Below are positions 56,913 to 64,000 of a stretch of DNA of 64,000 nucleotides, piece by piece (within the stretch, counting starts at the first letter, position 1; each line of letters starts with the position of its first letter). A program made the position numbers and the translations under genes. Source of the DNA: Chloroflexota bacterium (GTDB lineage Bacteria > Chloroflexota > UBA6077 > FW602-bin22 > JAMCWG01); NCBI GenBank assembly GCA_023475235.1, contig JAMCWG010000116.1:1-64000 (forward strand). The letters are read 5' to 3'. The notes beneath the pieces are model-generated. The model saw only the letters and a program-made list of their open reading frames with translations, ran no database searches and was not told the origin of the DNA.

Positions 56913-56944
56913 CCCTTACAAGAGCCAGAACGAAAGGTGAAAAC

Positions 56945-57085
56945 TTGCCGAAGCGAACATATCAACCAAAAAGCATCCCTCGCAAGCGAGAACACGGGTT
57001 CCTGGCACGGATGAGCACTCGCGGCGGGAGAGCAGTCCTGAGGGCGCGGCGTCTGAAAGGGATAAAACGGCTAACGGTAGTCTAA
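56945..57085 (+). CDS. rpmH: Ribosomal protein L34 (missed by the ORF track)
   Basis: TTG start: (M)[45 protein letters not shown]; followed by rnpA. Confidence 0.95.
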   Translation: MPKRTYQPKSIPRKREHGFLARMSTRGGRAVLRARRLKGIKRLTVV

Positions 57086-57157
57086 GTACTTCGGATGATT
57101 GCGCCGGTGGCAGAAAAAGAGCGGGGGCACCCCGCCAAAGCCACCGGCAATTGCTTC

Positions 57158-57544
57158 ATGTGGAAGCAACACCGATTGACCAAGCGGGCGGAGTTCGAAA
57201 AGGTACGCCGGGACGGGAAAGCCTGGGGCAATCCCTGGGTAGTTGTCTACGCCTCTCCAAACGCCGTTTCTGTGACCCGATTCGGGTTTTCGATAGGCAG
57301 GCGGTTGGGGACGGCTGTGGTGCGGAATCGGGTACGCCGGAGGCTCCGGGAAATAGTGCGACGGTACACCGAGCGGCTGCGCCCAGGCTGGGACCTGGTG
57401 ATCATAGCCCGGCAGCGGGCAGTGGCTGCTTCGTACCAGGAGTTGCAGGCGGCGATGCACCAGGCCCTGGAACGGACCGGACTACTGGCCGAGCGAGGAT
57501 CGAATGATGAGCCAGAAACCGGCCGGGGAGCGGGCCGGGTGTGA
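57158..57544 (+). CDS. rnpA: Ribonuclease P protein component
   Basis: [60 protein letters not shown]. Confidence 0.93.
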   Translation: MWKQHRLTKRAEFEKVRRDGKAWGNPWVVVYASPNAVSVTRFGFSIGRRLGTAVVRNRVRRRLREIVRRYTERLRPGWDLVIIARQRAVAASYQELQAAMHQALERTGLLAERGSNDEPETGRGAGRV

Positions 57545-57770
57545 GCCGGCCAGGTCGCTCTCCCAGACGATGGTGATGGGGTTGATACGATTGTATCAGC
57601 GCACACTCTCCAGGGTGCTTCCCCCGTCCTGTCGCTTCTATCCTACCTGCTCAGAGTATGGGTGGGAAGCGGTGCGCCGATATGGCGTGTGGCGCGGCGG
57701 GTGGCTGATTGTGAAGCGGTTAGCCAGGTGCCATCCGTTCAATCCTGGCGGTTACGATCCGGTCCGGTAG
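57504..57770 (+). CDS. yidD: Membrane protein insertion efficiency factor YidD
   Basis: [61 protein letters not shown]. Confidence 0.95.
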   Translation: MMSQKPAGERAGCEPARSLSQTMVMGLIRLYQRTLSRVLPPSCRFYPTCSEYGWEAVRRYGVWRGGWLIVKRLARCHPFNPGGYDPVR

Positions 57771-57811
57771 CTTCACTTACACGGGCTGACAGGGGGTATA
57801 TTTAGGAATTT

Positions 57812-58687
57812 ATGGGTGAACTTTGGGCCGCAGTCATAAATACTCTTGCTGCAGGCCTGGTGTACTTTCATTCTACATTTGCTCAGTGGGGCTTGCCCGG
57901 CGGGTGGGCCCTCTCTATAGTCGCGTTCACGGTAGTAATCAGAATTTTGACTTTCCCGCTCACGTACCAGCAGCTCAAGTCCTCGCGCGCGATGCAGGAG
58001 CTCCAGCCGAAGCTAAGGGAGATCCAGAAGCAGTACGCCAAGGACAAAGAGAAGCAGATGCAGGAGCAGATGCGACTCTACAAAGAGCACGGTGTCAACC
58101 CCGCGCTGGGATGCGTGCCGATGCTCATCCAGATGCCAATATGGTTCGCGCTGTACCGTGCGCTGTATGAGCTGCCTCAGCTCTACCCCGATTTCGCACA
58201 GCCGTTTCTGTGGATTACGAATCTGGCCCAGCCGGAGGCCCTGTTAGCATGGCCACCGATGGGATGGCCGATACTGACCCTGTTCACGGGCATATCGCAG
58301 TGGGCGCTGCAAAAAATGATGACGCCCCACTCCGATGATCCACAGCAGCAGATGATGAACTCGATGATGCAGTTTATGCCGCTGATGTTTGTGTTCTTTG
58401 CATTCCAAGTGCCGGCAGGGCTGGTGCTATATTGGGCTACTTCAAACCTCTTTAGTCTGGTTCAACAGTACTTCATGACTGGATGGGGCTCGCTTCTCCC
58501 CGCTCGGCAGACCCTGGCTACTGCCGCGACCGGCGCTGGTATGACGGCCAGAGCATCATCCGCCATCGGGAGCGGCGCGGATGCCCAGGTGGCCAGCGGC
58601 AACCCTGGCAATGGCAGGGATGCCGGCGGCGATTCTGGCGAGGCGTCGGAGCGGTCGCGAAGGCGACGGGGGAGAAAAAAGAAGTAG
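57812..58687 (+). CDS. yidC: Membrane protein insertase YidC/Oxa1
   Basis: AFTVVIRILTFPLTYQQLKSSRAMQELQPKLREIQKQY; NPALGCVPMLIQMPIWFALYRAL. Confidence 0.95.
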   Translation: MGELWAAVINTLAAGLVYFHSTFAQWGLPGGWALSIVAFTVVIRILTFPLTYQQLKSSRAMQELQPKLREIQKQYAKDKEKQMQEQMRLYKEHGVNPALGCVPMLIQMPIWFALYRALYELPQLYPDFAQPFLWITNLAQPEALLAWPPMGWPILTLFTGISQWALQKMMTPHSDDPQQQMMNSMMQFMPLMFVFFAFQVPAGLVLYWATSNLFSLVQQYFMTGWGSLLPARQTLATAATGAGMTARASSAIGSGADAQVASGNPGNGRDAGGDSGEASERSRRRRGRKKK

Positions 58688-58770
58688 ACCAAGCAGGCTA
58701 CCAGGACCGGCCGTATAGAGGGCTGTCGGTTATAACTTCTAGTGAGCCCTGTGCTTCGAAGGAGGACGGT

Positions 58771-59436
58771 GTGGAAAGCCTGGAGATAACGGCCAAGAGT
58801 GTAAGAGAGGCGATAGAAATCGCGGTCGCCCGATTACAGGTCCCAGAGGATCGCCTCGAGATATCGATCCTTTCGGAGGGGAGTCGCGGCATACTAGGTA
58901 TTGGTGGAGAGAGCGCTCGAATCCTCGTTTCGGTCCGGGGGGCCGAGGCGGAGCCACCGTCCGCCGAGAGAATAAAAGAAGTGGCGCAGGAAGTCTTGCA
59001 GACGATCCTCGACGGCATGCACATTCCGGCCAGCGTCACGGTTCGTAAGCCTGCCGAGGCGGCAGGCCCCGACGAGGAGCCGGTAGTGCTGGACATAACC
59101 GGCGAGAATATGGGCATCCTGATCGGCCGGCGCGGCGAGACGCTTAGCTGTCTGCAGTTTCTCACCAACCTCATCGTGGGACGCCGGCTCCAGTACTGGC
59201 CCAGGGTAATAGTAGATGTCGAAGGCTACCGTCTGCGCCGGGAGGAATACCTGAGTGGACTGGCCCGGCGTGTTGCCGACCGGGTGCGCACCCGCAGGCA
59301 GCCCGTGACCCTCGACCCTATGCCAGCCCACGAGCGCCGGGTGGTGCATCTCGCGCTGCGGAACAGCCCGTACGTCACGACCGAGAGCATCGGCGAGGGT
59401 GACGAGCGCAGAGTAGTCATCTCCCCCAAAGCCTGA
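58771..59436 (+). CDS. jag: Jag/KhpB RNA-binding protein (KH + R3H)
   Basis: VESLEITAKSVREAIEIAVARLQV; ENMGILIGRRGETLSCLQFLTNLIV; R3H region AHERRVVHLALRNSPYVTTESIGEGDERRVVISP; GTG after ggagga. Confidence 0.92.
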   Translation: MESLEITAKSVREAIEIAVARLQVPEDRLEISILSEGSRGILGIGGESARILVSVRGAEAEPPSAERIKEVAQEVLQTILDGMHIPASVTVRKPAEAAGPDEEPVVLDITGENMGILIGRRGETLSCLQFLTNLIVGRRLQYWPRVIVDVEGYRLRREEYLSGLARRVADRVRTRRQPVTLDPMPAHERRVVHLALRNSPYVTTESIGEGDERRVVISPKA

Positions 59437-59438
59437 CC

Positions 59439-60293
59439 TTGTCACCGCCGTTCTCTGGACTGGCATTCCTGGTCGTCGGGCATATCTGCCGCGACCTGAC
59501 GCCGGGCGGCGAGCGGCTCGGCGGATGCGCTGCCTACGCGGCGCTGACGGCCCATCGGCTGGGAGCGACGGTCAGGGTCGTCACCGCAGCGGGCCCGGAC
59601 CTCGCGCTGGACGACACATTCGACGGGATCGATGTCCGGTGCGCCCCCTCCGAGCGCACCACTACCTTCTGCAATATCTATTCCGACAACCGCCGCCGCC
59701 AGGTGCTGCTGGCCCAGGCTACGCCCATTCAGGACATTCCCCCCGAATGGCGAAAGGGCACCGTCGTCCTGTTGGGCCCTATCGCCCAGGAAGTACCCCC
59801 TGATTTGATCAAGCTTTTCTCTGATTCACTGGTGGCCGTCGCGCCCCAGGGCTGGATGCGGAAATGGGATGAGCGCGGGAACGTCCGGCAATGTCCCTGG
59901 CGGGATGCCGAATCGGTCCTGCGTCGGTCGGATGCCGCCATCTTGAGCGCCCACGACATGGGCGACGATTCTCAGTTGCTCGCCCAATATGCCCGGTGGG
60001 CGCGGCTGCTTGCAGTCACGCAGGGCCCCGCCGGGGCTACCGTGCACTGCCGGGGCCAGCGCGTGCATTGCCCGGCGTGGCCGGCTGTGGAGGCCGACCC
60101 AACCGGCGCGGGAGACGTCTTTGCGGCGGCGTTCTTGCTCCATCTGGCACGACGCGGTGACCCGCGGACTGCCGCCGACTTCGCCAACTGTGTGGCCAGC
60201 TTTGCCGTGGAGCGGCCCGGCCTGGCCGGCGTGCCCTCTTGGGAAGAGGTGAGGGAGCGATGGCGGCGCGGTGGAGAAAGCCTGCCCATCTGA
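59439..60293 (+). CDS. PfkB-family carbohydrate kinase
   Basis: FLVVGHICRDLTPGGERLGGCAAYAALTAHRLGA; DPTGAGDVFAAAFLLHLA. Confidence 0.85.
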   Translation: MSPPFSGLAFLVVGHICRDLTPGGERLGGCAAYAALTAHRLGATVRVVTAAGPDLALDDTFDGIDVRCAPSERTTTFCNIYSDNRRRQVLLAQATPIQDIPPEWRKGTVVLLGPIAQEVPPDLIKLFSDSLVAVAPQGWMRKWDERGNVRQCPWRDAESVLRRSDAAILSAHDMGDDSQLLAQYARWARLLAVTQGPAGATVHCRGQRVHCPAWPAVEADPTGAGDVFAAAFLLHLARRGDPRTAADFANCVASFAVERPGLAGVPSWEEVRERWRRGGESLPI

Positions 60294-60365
60294 GCGCAGA
60301 CGGCGCGGCCAGGCGCGTTGACTTCGTAACGTGCAGCCGAGCCAAGTGAGCGAAAGCCGTCGCGT

Positions 60366-60393
60366 GAGCAGGCCGATTTGTATCGGCCTGCTC
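60366..60393. terminator. Bidirectional terminator-like hairpin between convergent genes
   Basis: 12-bp perfect stem gagcaggccgat-ttgt-atcggcctgctc. Confidence 0.7.
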
Positions 60394-60410
60394 ATATTAT
60401 TGATTGCTGG

Positions 60411-61592
60411 TTACTGCGAAGGCAGCGTGCCCAACGTCACTTTTATGCTCGTCTTTTGGTTGCCTCTGAGCACCGTCAGCGTGACCGTATCTCCCGGCTT
60501 GTGCGTGCTGATGGCCTTGGCCAGGTCGGAGTCTCCCACCAAAGGGGTGCCATCGATCTCGGTGATGACATCTTGCGCGCGAAGGCCGGCGGTAGCGGCA
60601 GGCGAGCCCGGAACGACTTGCTGGACGACCACGCCTGAGGTCTGGTTGATGCCCAACTGGGCGGCGATGGGGGGATTGAGCGGGACGTAGCTGACGCCCA
60701 TGAACGCGTGGACGACCTGCCCCGTGGCCACGAGCTGATCGGCGATCGGCTTCGCGGCGTTGATGGAGATAGCGAATCCGATGCCGACGGCCTGTACGCC
60801 CGGCTCTGCCTGGCCGGCGACCAGGGTGTTGATCCCGATCACCTGCGCGTCCAGGTTCAGCAAGGGCCCGCCTGAGTTCCCGGGATTGATGGGCGCGTCC
60901 GTCTGGACGACATCGAACAGGAACGGCCCTTGGCTGGTGGCTGCGCCCGGGATAGCAGAGCTGGACCCCGGCTCTTGGACGGTCCGGCCGAGGGCGCTCA
61001 CCGTGCCCTTGGTCACCGTGGGCCCGCCGGGAAGGGCAAGGGCATTGCCGATGGCTACCACCCAGTCGCCTATCTGCAGTTGGCTCGAGTCACCCAACTG
61101 GGCGATGGGCAGGTTGTCGCCGGTGATCTGGACCACCGCCAGGTCGGTCTGGGGGTCACGTCCGATCAGCTTGCCGTCGAACGACCTTCCGTCCGGCAGC
61201 GACACCAGCAGTTGCTGCGCCCCCTCGACGACGTGGTTGTTGGTCAGGACATGCCCTTGATTGTCGTAGATGACCCCGGAGCCGACACCTTGCGGCACGG
61301 CGAACGGGCGGTTGAACTGGTCGGTCTGGATCTGCTGACTGGTGATCTGCACGACGGATGGCCTGGCGGCTGCAGCCACATCGCGGATAGCGTTGCGGAA
61401 ATCGCCGTTCGTCGCCGCCACCGTGCTCCCAGAAGGCGCCTGCTGTGTGGTCGGCGCGACGGCCGCGGCAGGAGGCGCAGCGGTGACGCCCGTCGGTGCG
61501 ATGCTGGCTAACTGGCAGCCGGCACCGAACAGGACGATCATCATCGCTACGAGCAACACCGCCGCAAATCCTCGGAAACCGTGAGTCTTCAT
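60411..61592 (-). CDS. HtrA/DegP-type serine protease with PDZ, lipoprotein
   Basis: Lipobox VLFGAGCQLA; GSGVIYDNQGHVLTNNHVVEGA; TDAPINPGNSGGPLLNLDAQVIGIN; C-terminal PDZ. Confidence 0.93.
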   Translation of the reverse strand: MKTHGFRGFAAVLLVAMMIVLFGAGCQLASIAPTGVTAAPPAAAVAPTTQQAPSGSTVAATNGDFRNAIRDVAAAARPSVVQITSQQIQTDQFNRPFAVPQGVGSGVIYDNQGHVLTNNHVVEGAQQLLVSLPDGRSFDGKLIGRDPQTDLAVVQITGDNLPIAQLGDSSQLQIGDWVVAIGNALALPGGPTVTKGTVSALGRTVQEPGSSSAIPGAATSQGPFLFDVVQTDAPINPGNSGGPLLNLDAQVIGINTLVAGQAEPGVQAVGIGFAISINAAKPIADQLVATGQVVHAFMGVSYVPLNPPIAAQLGINQTSGVVVQQVVPGSPAATAGLRAQDVITEIDGTPLVGDSDLAKAISTHKPGDTVTLTVLRGNQKTSIKVTLGTLPSQ

Positions 61593-61666
61593 TTCGTCCT
61601 CCTTCACTCTAATAGCCTCTCCAATTAAAATAATGGCGCGCCGCACGGCAATCGTTGCCCAATTCC

Positions 61667-62947
61667 CTACTGTGGGGTTGTGCTCTGGGTCAGCTCTTGC
61701 AGGGCCCGCAGCAGTTGGGTATCCTGGCTGGCCTGGAGCTGCTCCGGCGTGAGGCTGCTCTCTTCTTCGGGGATGAGCGGGACTGCGTCCGGGGGCAGCG
61801 CCACCTGGATGTTGGGTACGATGCCGTGGTGCCATATCTGGTGTCCGTCCGGCGTCAGCCACTCTGAAGTTCCCAGCAGGACCGCCGACCCGTCGCTCAG
61901 GTTGTATTGTGTGAGCACGGTGCCGGTGCCGAAGGTAATCGTTCCCACCAGTGGGGCGCGCTTATGGTCCTGTATGGCCCCGGCCACGACCTCTGCCGAG
62001 CTGGCGCTGCCTTCGTTGACCAGGACGACCAGCGGGTCATCGAGGGCCACGCCGCCTGATTGCACGGGAAACGGCCTTGTGTGGCCCTGCGCGTCCCGCT
62101 CGAGAAGAACGTTCCCATCCCGCAGGAACTGGCTGGCCGTCCCGACAGCTTCCTGCAGCAGGCCGCCCGGATTGTTTCGCAGGTCGAGGATGAGGCCCGT
62201 CGCGCCGGCGGCGTGGGCAGCGTTGATGGCTGCCACGAGCTGATCGGTGCTGTGCTCGCCGAATTCGCTGACCTGCACGTGAGCGACGGTGGTGCCCGGC
62301 AGCGTCGCCCAGGAGACCATCGGCACCTTCACTTCGGCACGGACGATGGTGATATTGGTGAGGCTGGTCTCCCCACGATGAATCACGGTCAAAGTCACGC
62401 TGGTGCCCGGCTTACCGCGCACCAGGGAAACGATCTGGTCCAGCGAGAGGCTCGATACGTCCTGGCCGTCGACTCGAACGATAGTGTCTCCGGGGCGCAG
62501 GCCTGCCTTTTGAGCAGGAGACCCAGGAATTGGGGCTACGATGGTGGGCCGGCCATTGCGCACTCCGAGCTCGGCGCCGATCCCTTGGAGCTGTCCGGAC
62601 AGGGATTCCTGCTCTGACTTCAAGTCCTGGGGCGAGAGAAAGCGGGTGTGGCCCACATCTCCGAGTGAGGCGAGCATTCCCTGAATGGCCCCGTAGGTCA
62701 TTTGGACGGGGTTGATTGCGCTCCGGTCGACGTAGTGCTGCTGGACCAGGTCCCACGTCTCCCAGAATATGCTGAAAGTGGAGGCAACATCGGGGGGCTC
62801 GAATACGAGCGTGCCGGGGAGCACGCCGGCACGCTCGGCCGAGACACCGCCAACAAAGCCTCCACCGAGCAAAATCAAGGCGGCGATGAGGGCCAGCAAA
62901 ACGCGTATTCTGGGCTTGTGTAGCTGCTTCATCTTCACCTGAAGCAT
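61667..62947 (-). CDS. ctpA: S41 C-terminal processing peptidase
   Basis: GQLQGIGAELGVRNGRPTIVAPIPGSPAQKAGLRPGDTIVRVDG; LDLRNNPGGLLQEAV; LVVLVNEGSASSAEVVAGAIQD. Confidence 0.93.
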   Translation of the reverse strand: MLQVKMKQLHKPRIRVLLALIAALILLGGGFVGGVSAERAGVLPGTLVFEPPDVASTFSIFWETWDLVQQHYVDRSAINPVQMTYGAIQGMLASLGDVGHTRFLSPQDLKSEQESLSGQLQGIGAELGVRNGRPTIVAPIPGSPAQKAGLRPGDTIVRVDGQDVSSLSLDQIVSLVRGKPGTSVTLTVIHRGETSLTNITIVRAEVKVPMVSWATLPGTTVAHVQVSEFGEHSTDQLVAAINAAHAAGATGLILDLRNNPGGLLQEAVGTASQFLRDGNVLLERDAQGHTRPFPVQSGGVALDDPLVVLVNEGSASSAEVVAGAIQDHKRAPLVGTITFGTGTVLTQYNLSDGSAVLLGTSEWLTPDGHQIWHHGIVPNIQVALPPDAVPLIPEEESSLTPEQLQASQDTQLLRALQELTQSTTPQ

Positions 62948-63181
62948 AACAGAATAAAGGAACTGCTCGTGATCTATGTGCAGGAGAGATTAAATAGACC
63001 AAACGCTGGGCCAGAGTGCAATAAGCACAGAGGCCAAGTCCCCAGTAATATTATACAACATTGTCCGGCCCGCACCTTCGAATGTTATGGCCCTGGCGTT
63101 CATTACCCTGTCCGTCGCCTGATCAGGCGGAGATCAGGCCGTCGATCGCAAAGCCCCAACGCCGCTGGCTGGAAGCCTCAC

Positions 63182-63267
63182 CTAAACTAAAGCCAAAGTG
63201 AAACTCGCGTGGTTTTCCCGGGATTCCATGTAGATCCCACCTTAGCTTTGGTTTAGTGTGCGCACAC
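63182..63267. promoter_or_regulatory. Operator-like palindromes upstream of the sugar-acid gene
   Basis: Imperfect inverted repeat ctaaactaaagccaaagtga (63182-63201) / ccaccttagctttggtttag (63237-63256), plus perfect palindrome gtgtgcgcacac (63256-63267). Confidence 0.5.
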
Positions 63268-63331
63268 GAGATAGAGTACAATACGCAGAGGGCAGCGAAA
63301 TTATGACTGAGTCACGAGGAGGAAGACTACG

Positions 63332-64000
63332 GTGAAGGTAGGCATACACGCCGGTGCCCAGGATATCAAAGGGCTGATCGAGTTCTGCAAGCGCATCAAT
63401 GTCGATGAAATCTGCCTTTCAGCGTCGTCTATCGACGGCTACAAACAGAACGGCTACCCGGACCCGGCCAGCCTGAAGCGGGTCATCGACGCTCTGAACA
63501 AGGCGGGGATTAACGTGCCGACGATGAACATCGGCCGCCCAAGCCCGGCAGCGCTGCTGGGGGAGCTTTCGGCTCGCGGCGAGGCGGAAGCATTCCGGCG
63601 GACGGTCCAGGTGGTGGGCGAGGCGGGCGTGTACAGCGCGCTGTACTACAACCGCGCGCCGGCTCCGGCGCCCGGGATTTCAGAGGAAGAGCAGTGGGTC
63701 CGGATGCTCGCCTTCTTTCGACCGATTATCGAACAGGCTGAGAAGTCCGGTCTGCGGCTGGCCGCCCACGCTTACTACATCCCCGGCACCATGCTCGTCT
63801 GGGACGAGGCCACCAACTGGCGGTTTTTCGAGGCCCTGCCCAGCGAGTACAATGCACTCACCTACTGCACCAAAATGTACATGGGCGGCGACGACGTATA
63901 CGAGACCATTCCCGCCTACGGCGACAAGATCGTCTTCGCTCACGCCCGCGACTTGAAGCGCAGCGTGGGGACGGACTACTGGCTCCGCTACGATGAGACG
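63332..64000 (+). CDS. TIM-barrel sugar isomerase/mannonate dehydratase-like protein (3' cut by the window)
   Basis: GTG start after gaggagg: VKVGIHAGAQDIKGLIEFCKRINVDEICLSASSIDGYKQNGYPDPASLKRVIDALNKAGINVPTMNIGRPSPAAL...HARDLKRSVGTDYWLRYDET. Not in the ORF track because it is open-ended. Confidence 0.75.
   Translation, partial: MKVGIHAGAQDIKGLIEFCKRINVDEICLSASSIDGYKQNGYPDPASLKRVIDALNKAGINVPTMNIGRPSPAALLGELSARGEAEAFRRTVQVVGEAGVYSALYYNRAPAPAPGISEEEQWVRMLAFFRPIIEQAEKSGLRLAAHAYYIPGTMLVWDEATNWRFFEALPSEYNALTYCTKMYMGGDDVYETIPAYGDKIVFAHARDLKRSVGTDYWLRYDET

Noticed and set aside
1-64000. tRNA or rRNA genes
   Set aside because: No convincing cloverleaf/T-loop signature or rRNA-like stretch was recognised by eye; a tRNAscan/Infernal run would be needed to exclude them.

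Overview
The window looks like a GC-rich bacterial chromosome segment. I infer a Chloroflexota-like (Dehalococcoidia/SAR202-type) origin from several traits: secreted proteins with Thr/Pro-rich linkers, many enolase-superfamily, UroD-like, HpcH, RraA and MttB-type catabolic proteins, baeRF, and DUF2795. No taxonomic search was run. Housekeeping content includes serS, lysS, greA, lon, hsp20, dinB, dcd, mtnP and an rpmH-rnpA-yidD-yidC-jag cluster; rpmH is only 46 aa and absent from the ORF track. HtrA and CtpA proteases also occur. Accessory content includes three degraded IS elements (IS630-type at the left edge, an ISNCY-like remnant at 15.3-16.3 kb, an IS4-type remnant at 32.9-34.0 kb), disrupted genes beside them, and several dispersed palindromic repeat families. 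The most interesting signals are: (1) a ~170 bp MITE-like element in two copies, with compensatory changes in its terminal inverted repeats and a 9-bp direct repeat flanking one copy; (2) a consensus promoter plus intrinsic terminator in the greA leader, resembling E. coli GraL; (3) an 867-aa fusion of a geranylgeranyl-reductase-like flavoprotein with a type II NADH dehydrogenase; (4) two adjacent secreted proteins (S8 protease and an SBBP-like propeller) sharing a C-terminal dockerin-like module; (5) a PII-like gene overlapping a Kef/CPA2-type antiporter gene; (6) a tandem gene pair sharing an unrecognised membrane-anchored helical domain. No CRISPR array, rRNA or tRNA was recognised.
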